DNA of 28,251 nucleotides, from positions 4,217,997 to 4,246,247 of the forward strand of contig BFEA01000038.1 of assembly GCA_003427395.1 (NCBI GenBank). Direction: 5' to 3'. Position 1 is the stretch's first letter, and every line of letters begins with the position of its first letter. This DNA is from Chara braunii. Taxonomy: Eukaryota; Streptophyta; Charophyceae; Charales; Characeae. The translations under genes and the position numbers were made by a program. Under the pieces are notes generated by a model. The model was given only the letters and a program-made list of their open reading frames with translations, was not told the origin of the DNA and did not search any database. Below are positions 8,830 to 18,306 of this stretch, in pieces.

Positions 8830-10896
8830 ATCACACTGTGAGGGAGAGAGGCTGGAGGAGTGATGCGGCCATAGCCAAAGGCTGGGAGCATAATGCCCCA
8901 GCTTTATGGTGGTAAAGGCTAGTGTTGCGGTCGTGAGACCGCGCCGGTGTCTGACTGTGCGGCAAGCGGCACCCATTTTAGTAGGGTTATGCTGTCGGAT
9001 TTACCGCACGGCGTCGTCATTTCGTATATTTGGGGATTTTGAAGTGTTGTCTGGGTGACTGCACGACGATGGTTATATTATGGCAGAGGTGCTGCCCAAC
9101 CGATGACACAACGATGGCCTTTTTAATGGGATCGTGCCGGGAAATTTAGAGCGCAGACCAGCGACATTGCATGGAGCGCGTGTCCCGTGTGGAGGTTGTC
9201 TGAATTCGCGGTGCTTGTGGCAAAGTAGTTATTGGGGTTCGCGACACATGCGGTTTTCACCCGGGGCCACCTTTATTTTTTTTGCGACGCACAATGTGAA
9301 CGTTGTTGGTGTTTGGGACCATCCGGTGTTGTGGGCGAGCGCGTCGGACCACGTTGGATCATTTTTGGACCAATTGAAACCAATTTGAGGTGGGGTTGCA
9401 AGTGGTTTACTGTTATCACATTAGGTATTTACCTCGGGCTTGTGCACGGCGTGGTGGTTGGAGGTGGTTCGACATCTGTGAGTTGGTCTAGGGCAGTCCC
9501 TGGTGGTTAGGGTGCAGTTGGGACTGCGTTGGGACTTTATGGAACATTGGGGCCACGTAAGGCTTAGTCATGAGAGCACCCTCCTTCAGAGTTATCTCAT
9601 AGTGACATCTTGGTGGACTCAACCCCTGCACGATCGAAGACTTGGGGAAGGAGGCGGACCATCGTTCAGTGGAACGACCACAAGTTGTGGAGTTGTGGAC
9701 CACATATTTGAGCGTCAACGGCAGTCCTCTTTTATTTGATTGAGATATTAATTGGCGTTCTTAGGTGAGCCGATTCAAACTTTACTCAATGTCAGTTGAA
9801 TGACTAAAACTTCCCTTCACAACCGTGTGAACCCACACTTCGCTTGACCTTGTTTGTTTTGGACGTTCAAAATAAAAGGTAGAGTAAAGGGTGTGCAAGT
9901 CATGCGTGGGAAACGTGACGTCTGACTTGGGTATGGGGTTGCATTGGATTCCTTTGCATTTATTTGTTCTGCGTGATGCGCAGGTAGGTAGAACGATGTT
10001 TGCAAATGAGATTGATTATGCCTATTTGAAATTGAAAAAAATCTTCTTTCTTTATGTGTGCTTGTCGAAAAAGACTTGTGCTTTAAAAAAAGTTGATCCA
10101 GCGGGTGCCGTGAAAAAAAAATTGATTTAAATAAAGAAGACAAAATTAAATAGGTTCAATTTTTTTTCTGAAGTCTACTCGTTCTATTGCCTATGTACGT
10201 CCAAATGGTTCTCGTTCTCTACCTCCTCTGAGTCGTTCCGTCTGAGTTGTGGAGCGGAGGCTCATTGCTTTAGGAGTCGTCTTTCTTATCGACCCAGAGT
10301 GGACCGTTTTATGAGGAGGTTCTCTGTTGATTCGGTGAAGGTGGTCCGACTTCTGAGATCCGAGCCTTATACTTGGGTGAGGAGTTCCCCATACCACTTC
10401 CTAGAGGGTGAGACATGCAACACTTGAATAACGCATCCGATAAAGAATCATCATAAAAAAGTTTATCATCAAAGAGGATTGAAACGTATGAAGACGGGTG
10501 TGTGTGTGCCTAATCTTAGGTCGGCGGTAGGGTGAAATTAATGAGGTAGCGCGTCTCATCAAGTCAAAACTAAGGCAGTCCAACTACCTTGTCGCTTGAA
10601 TCATGGTTATTGTCAAAGCCAACTTTCTATTAGCGTCTCAATATGATTTTTTTAATTTTTTTAGTTATTGGATTCGAGTTTTTATTTTGGTCTTGTGTTA
10701 TTGGTTCTACGTTGTGGTGCTCGTTTTTTTTTCAATTATTATTTCACCTCATGTTGAATTCGGATGTGTTTTCCTATCGACTAATGGTCGACTCATTTTG
10801 TTATAATTATATTTAATCATGGTAATTTTGTTTTTAATATAGTTATATGTTTAAGAGACTATGATTATTTTTTGGGTTTCACGCTTCGTTGAGACC
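8830..10896. other. About 2 kb without recognisable genes
   Basis: Open frames here are short, overlapping on both strands and lack motifs. Base composition drifts from GC-balanced (8.8-9.7 kb) to AT-rich (10.6-10.9 kb). No repeat or RNA family was recognised. Confidence 0.5.
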
Positions 10897-11589
10897 TTTT
10901 TTTTTTTTTTTTTTTTTAACTACAGTCCGTATAGGAGATAGGGGCGATGGTACAAGCAGACGTCTCTATCTCCGCCGGGGAGGCTCCACCTATTGGTGGG
11001 GAGCAACACCTGCTAGAAATCGGGTCCAGCGTCCCTACACAACAACCATATGCCAGTGGGAGATAAGGGCGCTGGTACGAGCAGGCGTCTCTATCTCCCC
11101 CGGGGAGGCTCCATCTATTGGTAGGGAGCAACACCTGCTGGAAATCGGGTCCAGGGTCCCTTACACAACAACCTTTTCAATCACACTGAGATGTTTCTGA
11201 CTGTCTTCCAACCTGACAACATTGATTACCCTGAAAACAGGGAATTGACTGAGCAGGCTTAAATAGGGAGGAAAAGGGGTCTCTTCAACTCTACTGCTGG
11301 TCGTCCAAACTGTGAGACCATCTAGCCCCCGTGTCTTCACTATAACTGTCTCTCCCTCACTCTGATCCATACCACTGAAGATTCACCATTGATAGACCAT
11401 GGGGCGGAAAGGGGTCGGGGAAGTCCAAGGGGGAACCTAACAGTATTGCTGGCACCTTAGTCCAGTCCTGAAAACAGATGATATAGTCTCGTCTGATATT
11501 ATCCTCTCCCCATTCTAGGAGACTGCCTCCTTCCCAACAAACATAAGTCATTCTGCCCTCTTGGTCACTTCCCAGTCAATCCCTTGAGA
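10897..11589 (-). mobile_element. 3' untranslated region and poly(A) of the minus-strand LINE
   Basis: Read on the minus strand, this follows the LINE ORF2 end and finishes in 21 A residues (T run 10897-10917 on the plus strand), the expected 3' end of a retroposed LINE. It includes a duplicated ~115-bp unit. Whether the two open minus-strand stretches at 11161-11370 and 11357-11551 ever coded is unclear; I treat them as untranslated. Confidence 0.55.
10934..11173. repeat. Two tandem ~115-bp units in the LINE 3' region
   Basis: Units 10934-11047 and 11059-11173 are about 90% alike, sharing GGAGATA-GGGCG and GAGCAACACCTGCT-GAAATC. A related stretch occurs in opposite orientation at 20363-20425. 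Confidence 0.85.
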
Positions 11590-11898
11590 ATTGTTTGATG
11601 GTCTAAGTTATGTCTTTTTTTGTATGAATTCGACCAACTTTAGATTTCATTGTCTGCCATTGTATTGTAAGTTCCTCCTGAGTGTATTGTTCAATTAGCT
11701 CGGTCATTTTCGCACCCTCTATTCTTACTTTCTCAATAGGTAGTATACACTGTTTGCTCCGAAGTGCTTAAATAACGGCTCTCTTCCTTATCTTGAACAT
11801 GTTCTCTTCGAAAGTTTTGTTCGTAGGGGAAAACCATGTTTCACACAGAAGCGCTCTCCAGTTTCACGCCCACTCATACTGTGTGCCCATCTTGAATT
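11590..11898 (-). pseudogene. Minus-strand LINE ORF2, C-terminal end (downstream half of the split gene)
   Basis: On the minus strand this reads QFKMGTQYEWA, stop, NWRALLCETWF, then TFEENMFKIRKRAVI, stop, and a Lys/Glu-rich tail. This matches the style of sequence that follows the zf-RVT domain at the end of plant LINE ORF2 proteins. At least three in-frame stops are present (including TGA in EWA* and TAA after AVI). It directly abuts the Penelope-like element at 11899. Its upstream partner lies at 18307 on the other side of that insertion, and the two halves are in the same frame when joined. Confidence 0.7.
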
Positions 11899-12117
11899 GG
11901 GCGCGCTGTGAATGCACCGTGAACCTGATAGTATAATAAGTATTTAAGGAGTAGTGATGAAAGTTTTCATCAGCCTGAGTGGCGTATGAGTAGAAGGGTT
12001 GAGATCCTTGATGGTGTTCGGTATCAAGGAGATGCCGGGGGGAAGGTGATAGCGCCATGATAGTAACACTCATGTCATCTTCTTCTTCTTGAAATTCCAT
12101 TGTTATTTTATCTTTGC
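11899..12117 (+). repeat. Left terminal direct repeat (LTR or pseudo-LTR)
   Basis: 219 bp, matching 18088-18306 with about nine differences, seven or eight of them in the first 70 bp. It starts GGGCGCGCTG and ends TATTTTATCTTTGC, so it lacks the TG...CA ends of true LTRs. Confidence 0.93.
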
Positions 12118-12868
12118 ATGGTATAGAGCCTCAGACTCGACCTTGCCGTGGCTTGGGAACGAGCCTAAGGTGCCGAATCTTGTGATGATAGGAATCCTAT
12201 CATGATAAGTTCGCGCTTTATTTGTCATATTTATTCGTGATCGTGATCGAGTTGTTTAAAAACTCGTTGATGATTCATTTTAACTATAAGTGATTATATT
12301 TTGGTACTTTCGCGAACCTATTCGGTTCTCATTGTCGGAATTAAAGTAGCCAAGGTGCCCGCTTATGTTGGCTCTTCTTGTCATCTTCTCGTCATCAATT
12401 ATATTTTCTCATACTTCTCTTATCCCGTTCACGTATCCCTCTGCGTTGGCATCATATTTTTATGTGTCATCCTTTCTCTACTCCCGAGATCGATGTGCGA
12501 ACCACGATCGGGAATTGATGAGTGATGGTTCTTGCCTTCAGCTAAGGCCGAGAATCAAACGAGGAAGGGAGACGAATCGCTCCTACTGCAGTGCTCGTGG
12601 CAGACGAAGATCCGCTGTTCATCCGAAGTATCCCACCTCGGAAGAACACGTGGGTGTCAGGTTGTGTGTAAATCTCCTGTACGGGATCGGGCGTGTGGAT
12701 AGGTGCGACCTTGTGTCCGTGGTTACCTGCGCCACGCGTGTGATGCGTGTAATGTTATGGAGATTTAATTGGCGAGGTATCGAGTATTGCGAAGAGAAGG
12801 TTGAATCAAAGTGGAAGTTGGGGATTAGCCTCGGCTGGGTGCTATTTGCACTCTCCATCTTTGGCCGC
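12118..12868 (+). other. Leader between terminal repeat and ORF1
   Basis: No credible gene of its own. The ORF1 frame is open upstream to 12365, but that stretch is hydrophobic and unlike the rest, so I start ORF1 at 12869. Two small inverted repeats occur: TGATAGGA-A-TCCTATCA near 12190-12206 and CGAGTT/AACTCG at 12248-12253/12261-12266. Confidence 0.5.
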
Positions 12869-14473
12869 ATGTACGGGAGAGGAAGAGGCGGCAAGGCTGG
12901 GAATCGGCGCGGCAGGTGGTCGAACTGCGGCCGTTATTGGATGGATGCCAATTCTAGGATGGGGCAGCAGCCGTCAGCAGCCAGCACCTTCCAACATGGG
13001 GGCGGCTTGCAGAACGGACCGGCGCCTCCCGGAACGGCGCCCCAGCAGCAGTATGTGATGCCAATCGGGCAAGGACCTGTTGGACAAGTACCACATGGGA
13101 TGCCGGCCACCATGGCCGCTATGGCTGCTATGCCAGCAGTGTCGGCAATGCCGACTATGCCGACCATGCCGACTATGACTATTCCTATGATGCAACCAAT
13201 GCAGATGCCGGCGGCGAACAATTTTGTGCCAATGCCTGGGGGCCAATGGGGCATGCAGGCATGGCCTGACACTGTATGGCCGGGACAGTATGCTCCGCAG
13301 CCTCTGCAGCCTCCATAGGCAGTGCCTCCAGTGAATCAACCCTCGTTTCCACAACAAGGGGGGAATGCATCTAGTAGTGGGCAAGGAGGTAAAGGTCCGC
13401 CTGCGAATGCGGTCCCTAGTCCTGGGAACCGGGCCTATTTCACAAAAAAATATATGAATATTCTTGAAGGCATTAAGTCGGAGAACGTGATTGACGTCGC
13501 GAAGAAGAAGCTAGCAAGCGGGCGACGCGGTGGGATCCGGATCTCTGAGATCACAGAGGAAAACAGTCGATCGGAGGTGCGATCGAACGAGAAGGGGGAA
13601 GAGATGAAAGTTTGGGTCACTGAGACCTTGGGTGACTCGTTGAAGCTCATCATGCAGAAGCTCGAGGAAGTTGATTCCAAGGCTAAGCTTGCGGCCGCTG
13701 AACGCATGGAACTCCTGAGGCTGAGGGAGGAGAAAGCCTCGCTCGACAAAGAAAAGAGAGATGGATCGAGCAGTGAGAAAAGAAAGCGGGGGGGCAATCG
13801 CATAGCTATGGTTACTACACCAAAAGAGATTGTTGTAAAAACCCGGACCTGTGGGAGTGCGAAGGGGCGGCCCAAGAGGATCGAGATATCCTCTGATGAT
13901 GACGGAGCAGCCGGAGGAGTGAAGCAGGATCTGAGCGTTAAGATGGAGAATAGTAGCCAGTTGTCGGAAGTGAAGAAGCTGCTAGAAGTCTTGGTGCATG
14001 GGCTGGCAGACCAGAAAGGGAAGCAACCCGCGCAGGCGGAAAACCCGGCAATGCAAGCTACGGCACAGGCTACAGCGGCGGCAGCCGCCGCAACAGCCAA
14101 GGCAGTTGAGGCCGAGGAAGCTGCAAACAACATGGAAGACGTCAACATCGTGCAGAACGACCATGTCGACGAAGACGATGAGGAGGCTGACGAGGGAGGC
14201 TTGGCAGCATATATGAAGATGCGCCAGATATTCTATAGCTCTCTACATTATACGAGAGTGATAGAGTTATGCAAGCAAAAGGAGATTCTCTATTTCCGCA
14301 AGGAAATGGGTGCTTGGGAGCTAGCTCGATTGGACCTGCAAGAGTACGCCGACCAATTGAAAGGCAATATGTCAGGGAAAGGAGGCGACCCATCGCGCCG
14401 TCGTAACGAACGGAACAGTGACAATGACGACGAAGGCTCAGCGGCGGGCGATGGACCGATCGCGGGAAACTAA
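12869..14473 (+). pseudogene. Penelope-like element ORF1: RGG, Met/Pro-rich, coiled-coil protein with one amber stop
   Basis: About 534 codons in one frame, broken only by TAG at 13316 (context CCA-TAG-GCA; a single C-to-T change from CAG would explain it). The chosen ATG begins MYGRGRGG, giving an RGG-like N-terminus. Next come a Gln/Pro/Gly stretch and a Met-Pro-Ala tract with a repeated MPT triplet (about 13090-13200). A coiled coil follows around 13600-13760 (MKVWVTETLGDSLKLIMQKL, then KLAAAERMELLRLREEK), then a basic EKRKRGG possible nuclear signal, an AT-hook-like KGRPKR before an acidic SSDDDG, an Ala-rich segment (near 14070-14120), and a very acidic DEDDEEADEGG. The C-terminus is Arg/Asp-rich. 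No known domain is recognised. RNA binding or particle assembly is inferred from composition only. Its end overlaps the ORF2 open frame by 46 bp. Confidence 0.7.
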
Positions 14474-14664
14474 CTCTCGGGAGCCTCCGCTCTCTTCAGA
14501 GAGCAGTCAAACGCATTCTTGCATTAAAGGTCACAACTGACGCTGACACTGCTGAAGTGCTTGGGCGAATCCACATCTTAGTTATATTGGTTGCCTGTCT
14601 TAGAGGGGATATTGCCTGGGGACAAACCTATATGCGTTTCTGGTTGCGAATGCCTAAGGATTAA

Positions 14665-15141
14665 TGGGAAGGGCTCTTGAGTGGTCAGGGTTGTGTGTAC
14701 GTCTTGATGTCGCTGAATCACAAGTTAGTCTACGTTGGGAAGACTATCCGCACGTTAAAAGAGAGGTGGGCAAAACATGTGCGGGCCGTGAATGGGGTTA
14801 GCAAGCAGAATGTACACACTTGGCTTAGAAAAACTGGGATCGCTCACTATGTACCCATTCCTATCTGGTTCAGGCATGATGCTGTGATTGAATGTATGGA
14901 ACGACGAATTATTAAAAGCCATAACCCTGGTTTAAATATGACTTGGATGAGGCGGAAGGGAAACACTCGTAGGAACCGCGGTGGGAAGCGGACTGCCAAT
15001 CCCAAACTTGTGAATGTCCCCAATCCTCTGTTTTTTTATTGTCCCGATGTGAAGGCAACTCAGGAACCCGATCTGTTGCGGGTTGTGAAACTAGTAGTGA
15101 AAGCAAAGTTGAAAGGGTCTGTTACAATTTCTAACAATTAG
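14665..15141 (+). pseudogene. GIY-YIG endonuclease segment of ORF2
   Basis: The core reads GCVYVLM (Tyr codon 14698), then VYVGKT (Tyr codon 14731), RTLKERWAKHV with the conserved Arg and His, then ECMERRIIKSHNPGLN with the metal-binding Glu and the terminal Asn. All residues known to matter in the GIY-YIG family therefore appear present. I see no CCHH zinc finger of the kind that precedes this domain in canonical Penelope elements. A Lys/Arg-rich tail (MRRKGNTRRNRGGKR) may bind DNA. The segment has no ATG near its start; it is read as a continuation of the upstream frame across TAA 14662, not as an independent gene. Confidence 0.88.
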
Positions 15142-15633
15142 GGGTGTCGTTGGCTCAAAGCTTGGAGACTCGTCATCTTGCTATTTGGTTTTTCGAAAGT
15201 GGAGTTTGCTGGGGAGAAATTGTTTCTCAAAAATGCGAGACACGTCATTGAACAAGTGGGTAGCTGGCAGCTGACGTCAATTCTTCAGACGAAAACAAAA
15301 ACTGAAGTAAAAAAGCTAGAACTAATTGCCTTACTTCGAGCCCCCTGGAAACGTAAGGACTTGCTGAAGCAATCGATGGAAGAGCTGATTGACTTGAACA
15401 ATGGTGTTAAGTCAATTAACCAGCCATGCGGCCGACAGATTATTCGTGGAATTCTGACGAGTGTGTTCAAAAAGAAGTTTGGGATTAACCCCCGTTCTAA
15501 CATCACTGTGAAATTGCCTTTCTGCACCACTATTGATAAAGCAAAAGTGGAAGTTGCTGTGAAAACGTGGGTTAGAGAGGAAGTAAGTCCGAAAGCACTG
15601 GCTGACTTGGAGAACGAGAACCGTTTGGCTTAA
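15142..15633 (+). pseudogene. Linker segment between GIY-YIG and RT
   Basis: About 160 codons in the same frame as the GIY-YIG domain. It is Lys-rich and apparently helical (TKTEVKKLELIALL, then LLKQSMEELIDL, then RGILTSVFKKKFG). No family is recognised. It ends in TAA 15631, after which homology continues in frame 2 with GDLLHNQKLF. This corresponds in position to the region just N-terminal of the RT fingers. Confidence 0.6.
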
Positions 15634-17362
15634 AGCCAACTCGGTCGGGGATCTCCTGCACAACCAAAAGTTGTTTTCGCGTACAGATTCATTTCAATGT
15701 ACGTGCGCCAACTTTGACTTGCCCCGTATAGAAGGGCATGTCGCAGTCAAGCTCAGTGAAATACCGGGTACTCATCCTTTCCTCGGGAATGCAAAAAATG
15801 TGCCTTTCTCGGGCACCCTGTCTTCGAAGGATCTGCTTAAAGCTGCTTGTAACAATGCACTGGATACACTGAGGCGGTCTGGGACTGTAACGCGTGAATT
15901 ACAGATCAAGTGACTTTCTGTCTGCAAACCAGGTGCAAAAATTGATGAAGGATGTGTAAGGACCGAATACGTCAGAGGAGTGAAACAGTCGCTCGATGGT
16001 CTTATCTTACCCCCGCTGGATCGGAATACCAGCGAAACGTGGGTCGAATGCCCCGAGTTATTTGAAAAGGGGCTGAAGAAAATGTATCTGTGTAATGACA
16101 ACTATGTTGTGGTTCCTCATCAGGAAAAGGAGGTTATTGGGATGATCAAAGCACGCTATACTGAGTGCAAACTCGGAAGCATCGCCAGATGGGATAATGA
16201 TGGGCATCTCCAACATGCCTATATCTTATCCAAGGAAAAGGATAAAATGAAGAAAAGGCTGATTGTGCCCTCTTTTGCTAGTCCTTTTAGAGCTGCATCA
16301 GGGGTTCTTTCCACGACTTTGAATTTTCTGATTAAGCGTGTTTCAGTCCCACACTTTAACCTTCGAACAATGAGTGACCGGAAAGGTGATATTGAGAGGA
16401 TCAATAAGCGCGGGGAGGATGGGTTTCATTTCTTGATCGTACATAAGATATCAAGGAAATGTTTACCCAGCTTCCTCACGCTGAGATTACTCGGGCCGTT
16501 GACTGGATTGTCGAGTTGTTTCGTGAGAAAGGGATTAAATGGGTTCGAATCAATACCAGGAAAAAAAGTTGCAACCTTTGGGAAGTCGCATGGGGAAGAT
16601 GGCTGGAAATCGTTTCGCCTACAATCACTGCGAGTGTTGACAAAGTTCCAGTTGGAGAAAACTTTCTTTCTGGCATCAACGTCTGTTCTTCAGCAGAAGA
16701 GGGGGATTCCAATGAGTGGAAAGGCTAGCCCGCCTCTGGCCTGCGTGTTATGCATGTTTGCTGAAAACCAGTTGGTGAGGTCGTTAGGAGCCGACGGGAA
16801 GTTCATCTGTGGGAAGAGGTACATTGATGACCTACTAGCTGTCTCCCACTACAGGGGATGTGACCCCGATGGGCTAAAAAAGGCCAGTGAGCGGTTGGAT
16901 CGGGTAGAAGGGTGTTACCCAACTGGCCTACAACTGGAGAGGACGGACCCGGACAATGGTGTCCTTGATTTTCTTGAGACTCGCCTAATCGTGTGCGGAC
17001 CACCAGATAGGATTTTGATGTCCCACAAGTTTAGGAATGCAGACTCAATCTGGGAGGACGAGCCATTGAGGTTTAGGACCTACAAAGATTATGCGACGTT
17101 CGGGACAAAAATTGCTAAATTTAGCACTGTCTCCAATGCGATCCTCAGGATTTCCTGTAACTCCAACGATCGAGGGATAACCTGCCTGAATGTTATCACC
17201 TTAGCTGAAGAGCTAGGGAAATTGGGGTACCCGGGGAAGGTGGTACTTGCTGGGGTGAACTGGATGAGGCGGAGGACCAGGGAGGAGTTATGGGATGCAC
17301 TAGCAGGGCTTATCAGCCAATGGGTCTCTGAGAAAAAAGGCCCGTACCTGCCCAGTTTGTAG
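15602..17362 (+). pseudogene. Reverse transcriptase segment of ORF2 (YIDD)
   Basis: In order: a Cys-containing FQCTCANFDLP (15692 on), TGA 15911, RT1-like YVVVPHQEKEV, RT2-like KKRLIVPSFASPFRAASG (about 16252-16305), motif A DIKEMFTQLPH in the shifted frame (catalytic Asp codon 16447), GKSHGEDGW (near 16580), motif B GIPMSGKASPPLAC (16703), motif C KRYIDDLL (YIDD at 16820-16831), LQLERTDPDNGVLDFLETRL, and a thumb-like C-terminus ending PYLPSL. Both catalytic acidic motifs are intact. The upstream order and the FLETRL block fit Penelope-like RTs better than LINE or LTR RTs, which have F/YADD and different motif B contexts. Confidence 0.82.
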
Positions 17363-18087
17363 TAGCGCTTGACAGAGGTAATCTGCAGGACTATGTTAGC
17401 AGTGGCTGCGGGCTTACGATGAGATTGGCAGGCGGGAGTTGTTTTGGGTTTGGCACTCGAGAAGTTGACGTACTGCCATACTATGTCGACTCACTATGTC
17501 GGCACATCCCTGGGCATGAACCAAGACGAAGACGAGGTAAGTTTCAAAGCACGTTTTTTTAGATTCAACGGCGAGTGCATGGATCTGATCTCAGAAGGGC
17601 CGATAACGTCCGCCAGCCTGGTATCCTGATAGCTGGAGTATGCAGATGACAGCCAGGTAGTACGAGACGGCCGAAGGAAGTGTATCCGGCGAATCCGGGA
17701 TATCTCCTGCGGACGACAGCAGCTTTGGCCGCACATTCGGAAAAGCTGGCCTCGACGATCTACGTGTTTCAACGTGTTGGCAGTATCTGCCCAAAAAAAA
17801 GGGGTATTGCCACCTGAGGTGTCGGAACCTGGATGAAGGATTGAGGATGGTTTCAGCACCCGTCCTCGCCCTTTCGTCAAATTTATTTTGGTAAGGAAAG
17901 TATGCTACAGGGCCCAGTGCCAACTAACGTAGCATCTGGATCTGGACGAAGAGTGGAGGATGTTTTAAGTTTCAGACCTCGCCCTCTCGTCAAATACGTT
18001 TTGTTGCAGAAGTAATTGCAGGGCCTGGTACCAACTGACCTAGGACCTGGGCAAATTTTAATTTATTGGAATATTTACGTATGAGGC
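17363..18087 (+). other. 3' region of the Penelope-like element
   Basis: No intact gene. A diverged ~112-bp tandem repeat occupies about 17826-18050: both units contain CTGGA-GAAG, CTCGCCCT-TCGTCAAAT and CAGGGCC--GT-CCAACT. The unit boundary is near 17938. Such repeats in 3' regions are common in Penelope-like elements. Confidence 0.6.
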
Positions 18088-18306
18088 GGGCGCGCTGCGA
18101 ACGCACTGTAAACCTAATAGTAGAATAAGTATTTAAGGAGTAGTGAGGGAAGTTTTCATCAGCCTGAGTGGCGTATGAGTAGAAGGGTTGAGATCCTTGA
18201 TGGTGTTCGGTATCAAGGAGATGTCGGGGGGAAGGTGATAGCGCCATGATAGTAACACTCATGTCATCTTCTTCTTCTTGAAATTCCATTGTTATTTTAT
18301 CTTTGC
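18088..18306 (+). repeat. Right terminal direct repeat (LTR or pseudo-LTR)
   Basis: Matches 11899-12117 base for base in length, offset 6189. Its end coincides with resumption of the minus-strand LINE at 18307. Confidence 0.93.

Larger units (their letters stand above)
14428..17362 (+). pseudogene. Penelope-like element ORF2: N-domain, GIY-YIG endonuclease, linker, reverse transcriptase
   Basis: One ancestral protein of roughly 970 residues, now split. Frame 1 is open 14428-14661 (a conserved-looking helical N-domain), stops at TAA 14662, continues 14665-15138 (GIY-YIG), stops at TAG 15139, and continues as a basic linker to TAA 15631. Reading passes to frame 2 between about 15602 and 15633, meets TGA 15911, and then runs to 17362. 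Within that run the motif-A block (DIKEMFTQLPH at 16447) lies in frame 1, so a pair of compensating frameshifts is needed, near 16430-16447 and at the A7 run 16561-16567. The protein would nick target DNA with GIY-YIG and prime reverse transcription there. In telomerase-related Penelope RTs the endonuclease normally lies C-terminal; here it is N-terminal, and nothing GIY-YIG-like follows the RT. Confidence 0.8.
11899..18306 (+). mobile_element. Penelope-like retroelement with N-terminal GIY-YIG (Chlamys-type candidate)
   Basis: A 6408-bp insertion with 219-bp direct terminal repeats, a leader, ORF1 (12869-14473), a partly overlapping ORF2 (14428-17362) in another frame, and a 725-bp 3' region with a diverged tandem repeat. 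ORF2 places GIY-YIG before the RT. The RT has Penelope-style features: a motif A DIKEMFTQLPH, motif B GIPMSGKASPPLA, a YIDD box, and a later FLETRL where Penelope RTs have a FLD motif. The insertion interrupts a minus-strand LINE whose frame is rejoined across it, with at most a 2-bp (TT) target duplication. Direct terminal repeats fit Penelope pseudo-LTRs. The class assignment is by motif reading; a tree would settle it. Confidence 0.75.

Noticed and set aside
11967-11973. CTGATGA on the minus strand in both terminal repeats, suggesting a hammerhead ribozyme as in other Penelope-like elements
   Set aside because: No GAAA closing a second stem and no suitable flanking helices were found. A motif-descriptor search would be needed to exclude a divergent form.
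11860-12100. Minus-strand ORF of 78 aa, nearly repeated at 17990-18289
   Set aside because: Both lie in the terminal direct repeats, so the similarity reflects the duplicated DNA and not a conserved protein.
12365-12868. Upstream extension of ORF1 with a hydrophobic N-terminus
   Set aside because: Composition changes sharply at MYGRGRGG (12869), which is a more credible start. The upstream stretch looks like leader DNA read by chance.
13435-14148. Minus-strand Ser/Ala-rich ORF of 237 aa
   Set aside because: Antisense shadow of ORF1; no motifs and no independent support.
17632-17665. Plus-strand LEYADDSQVV, looking like an RT motif C
   Set aside because: No other RT motif surrounds it, stops occur just upstream, and it lies past the end of ORF2. 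Treated as chance.
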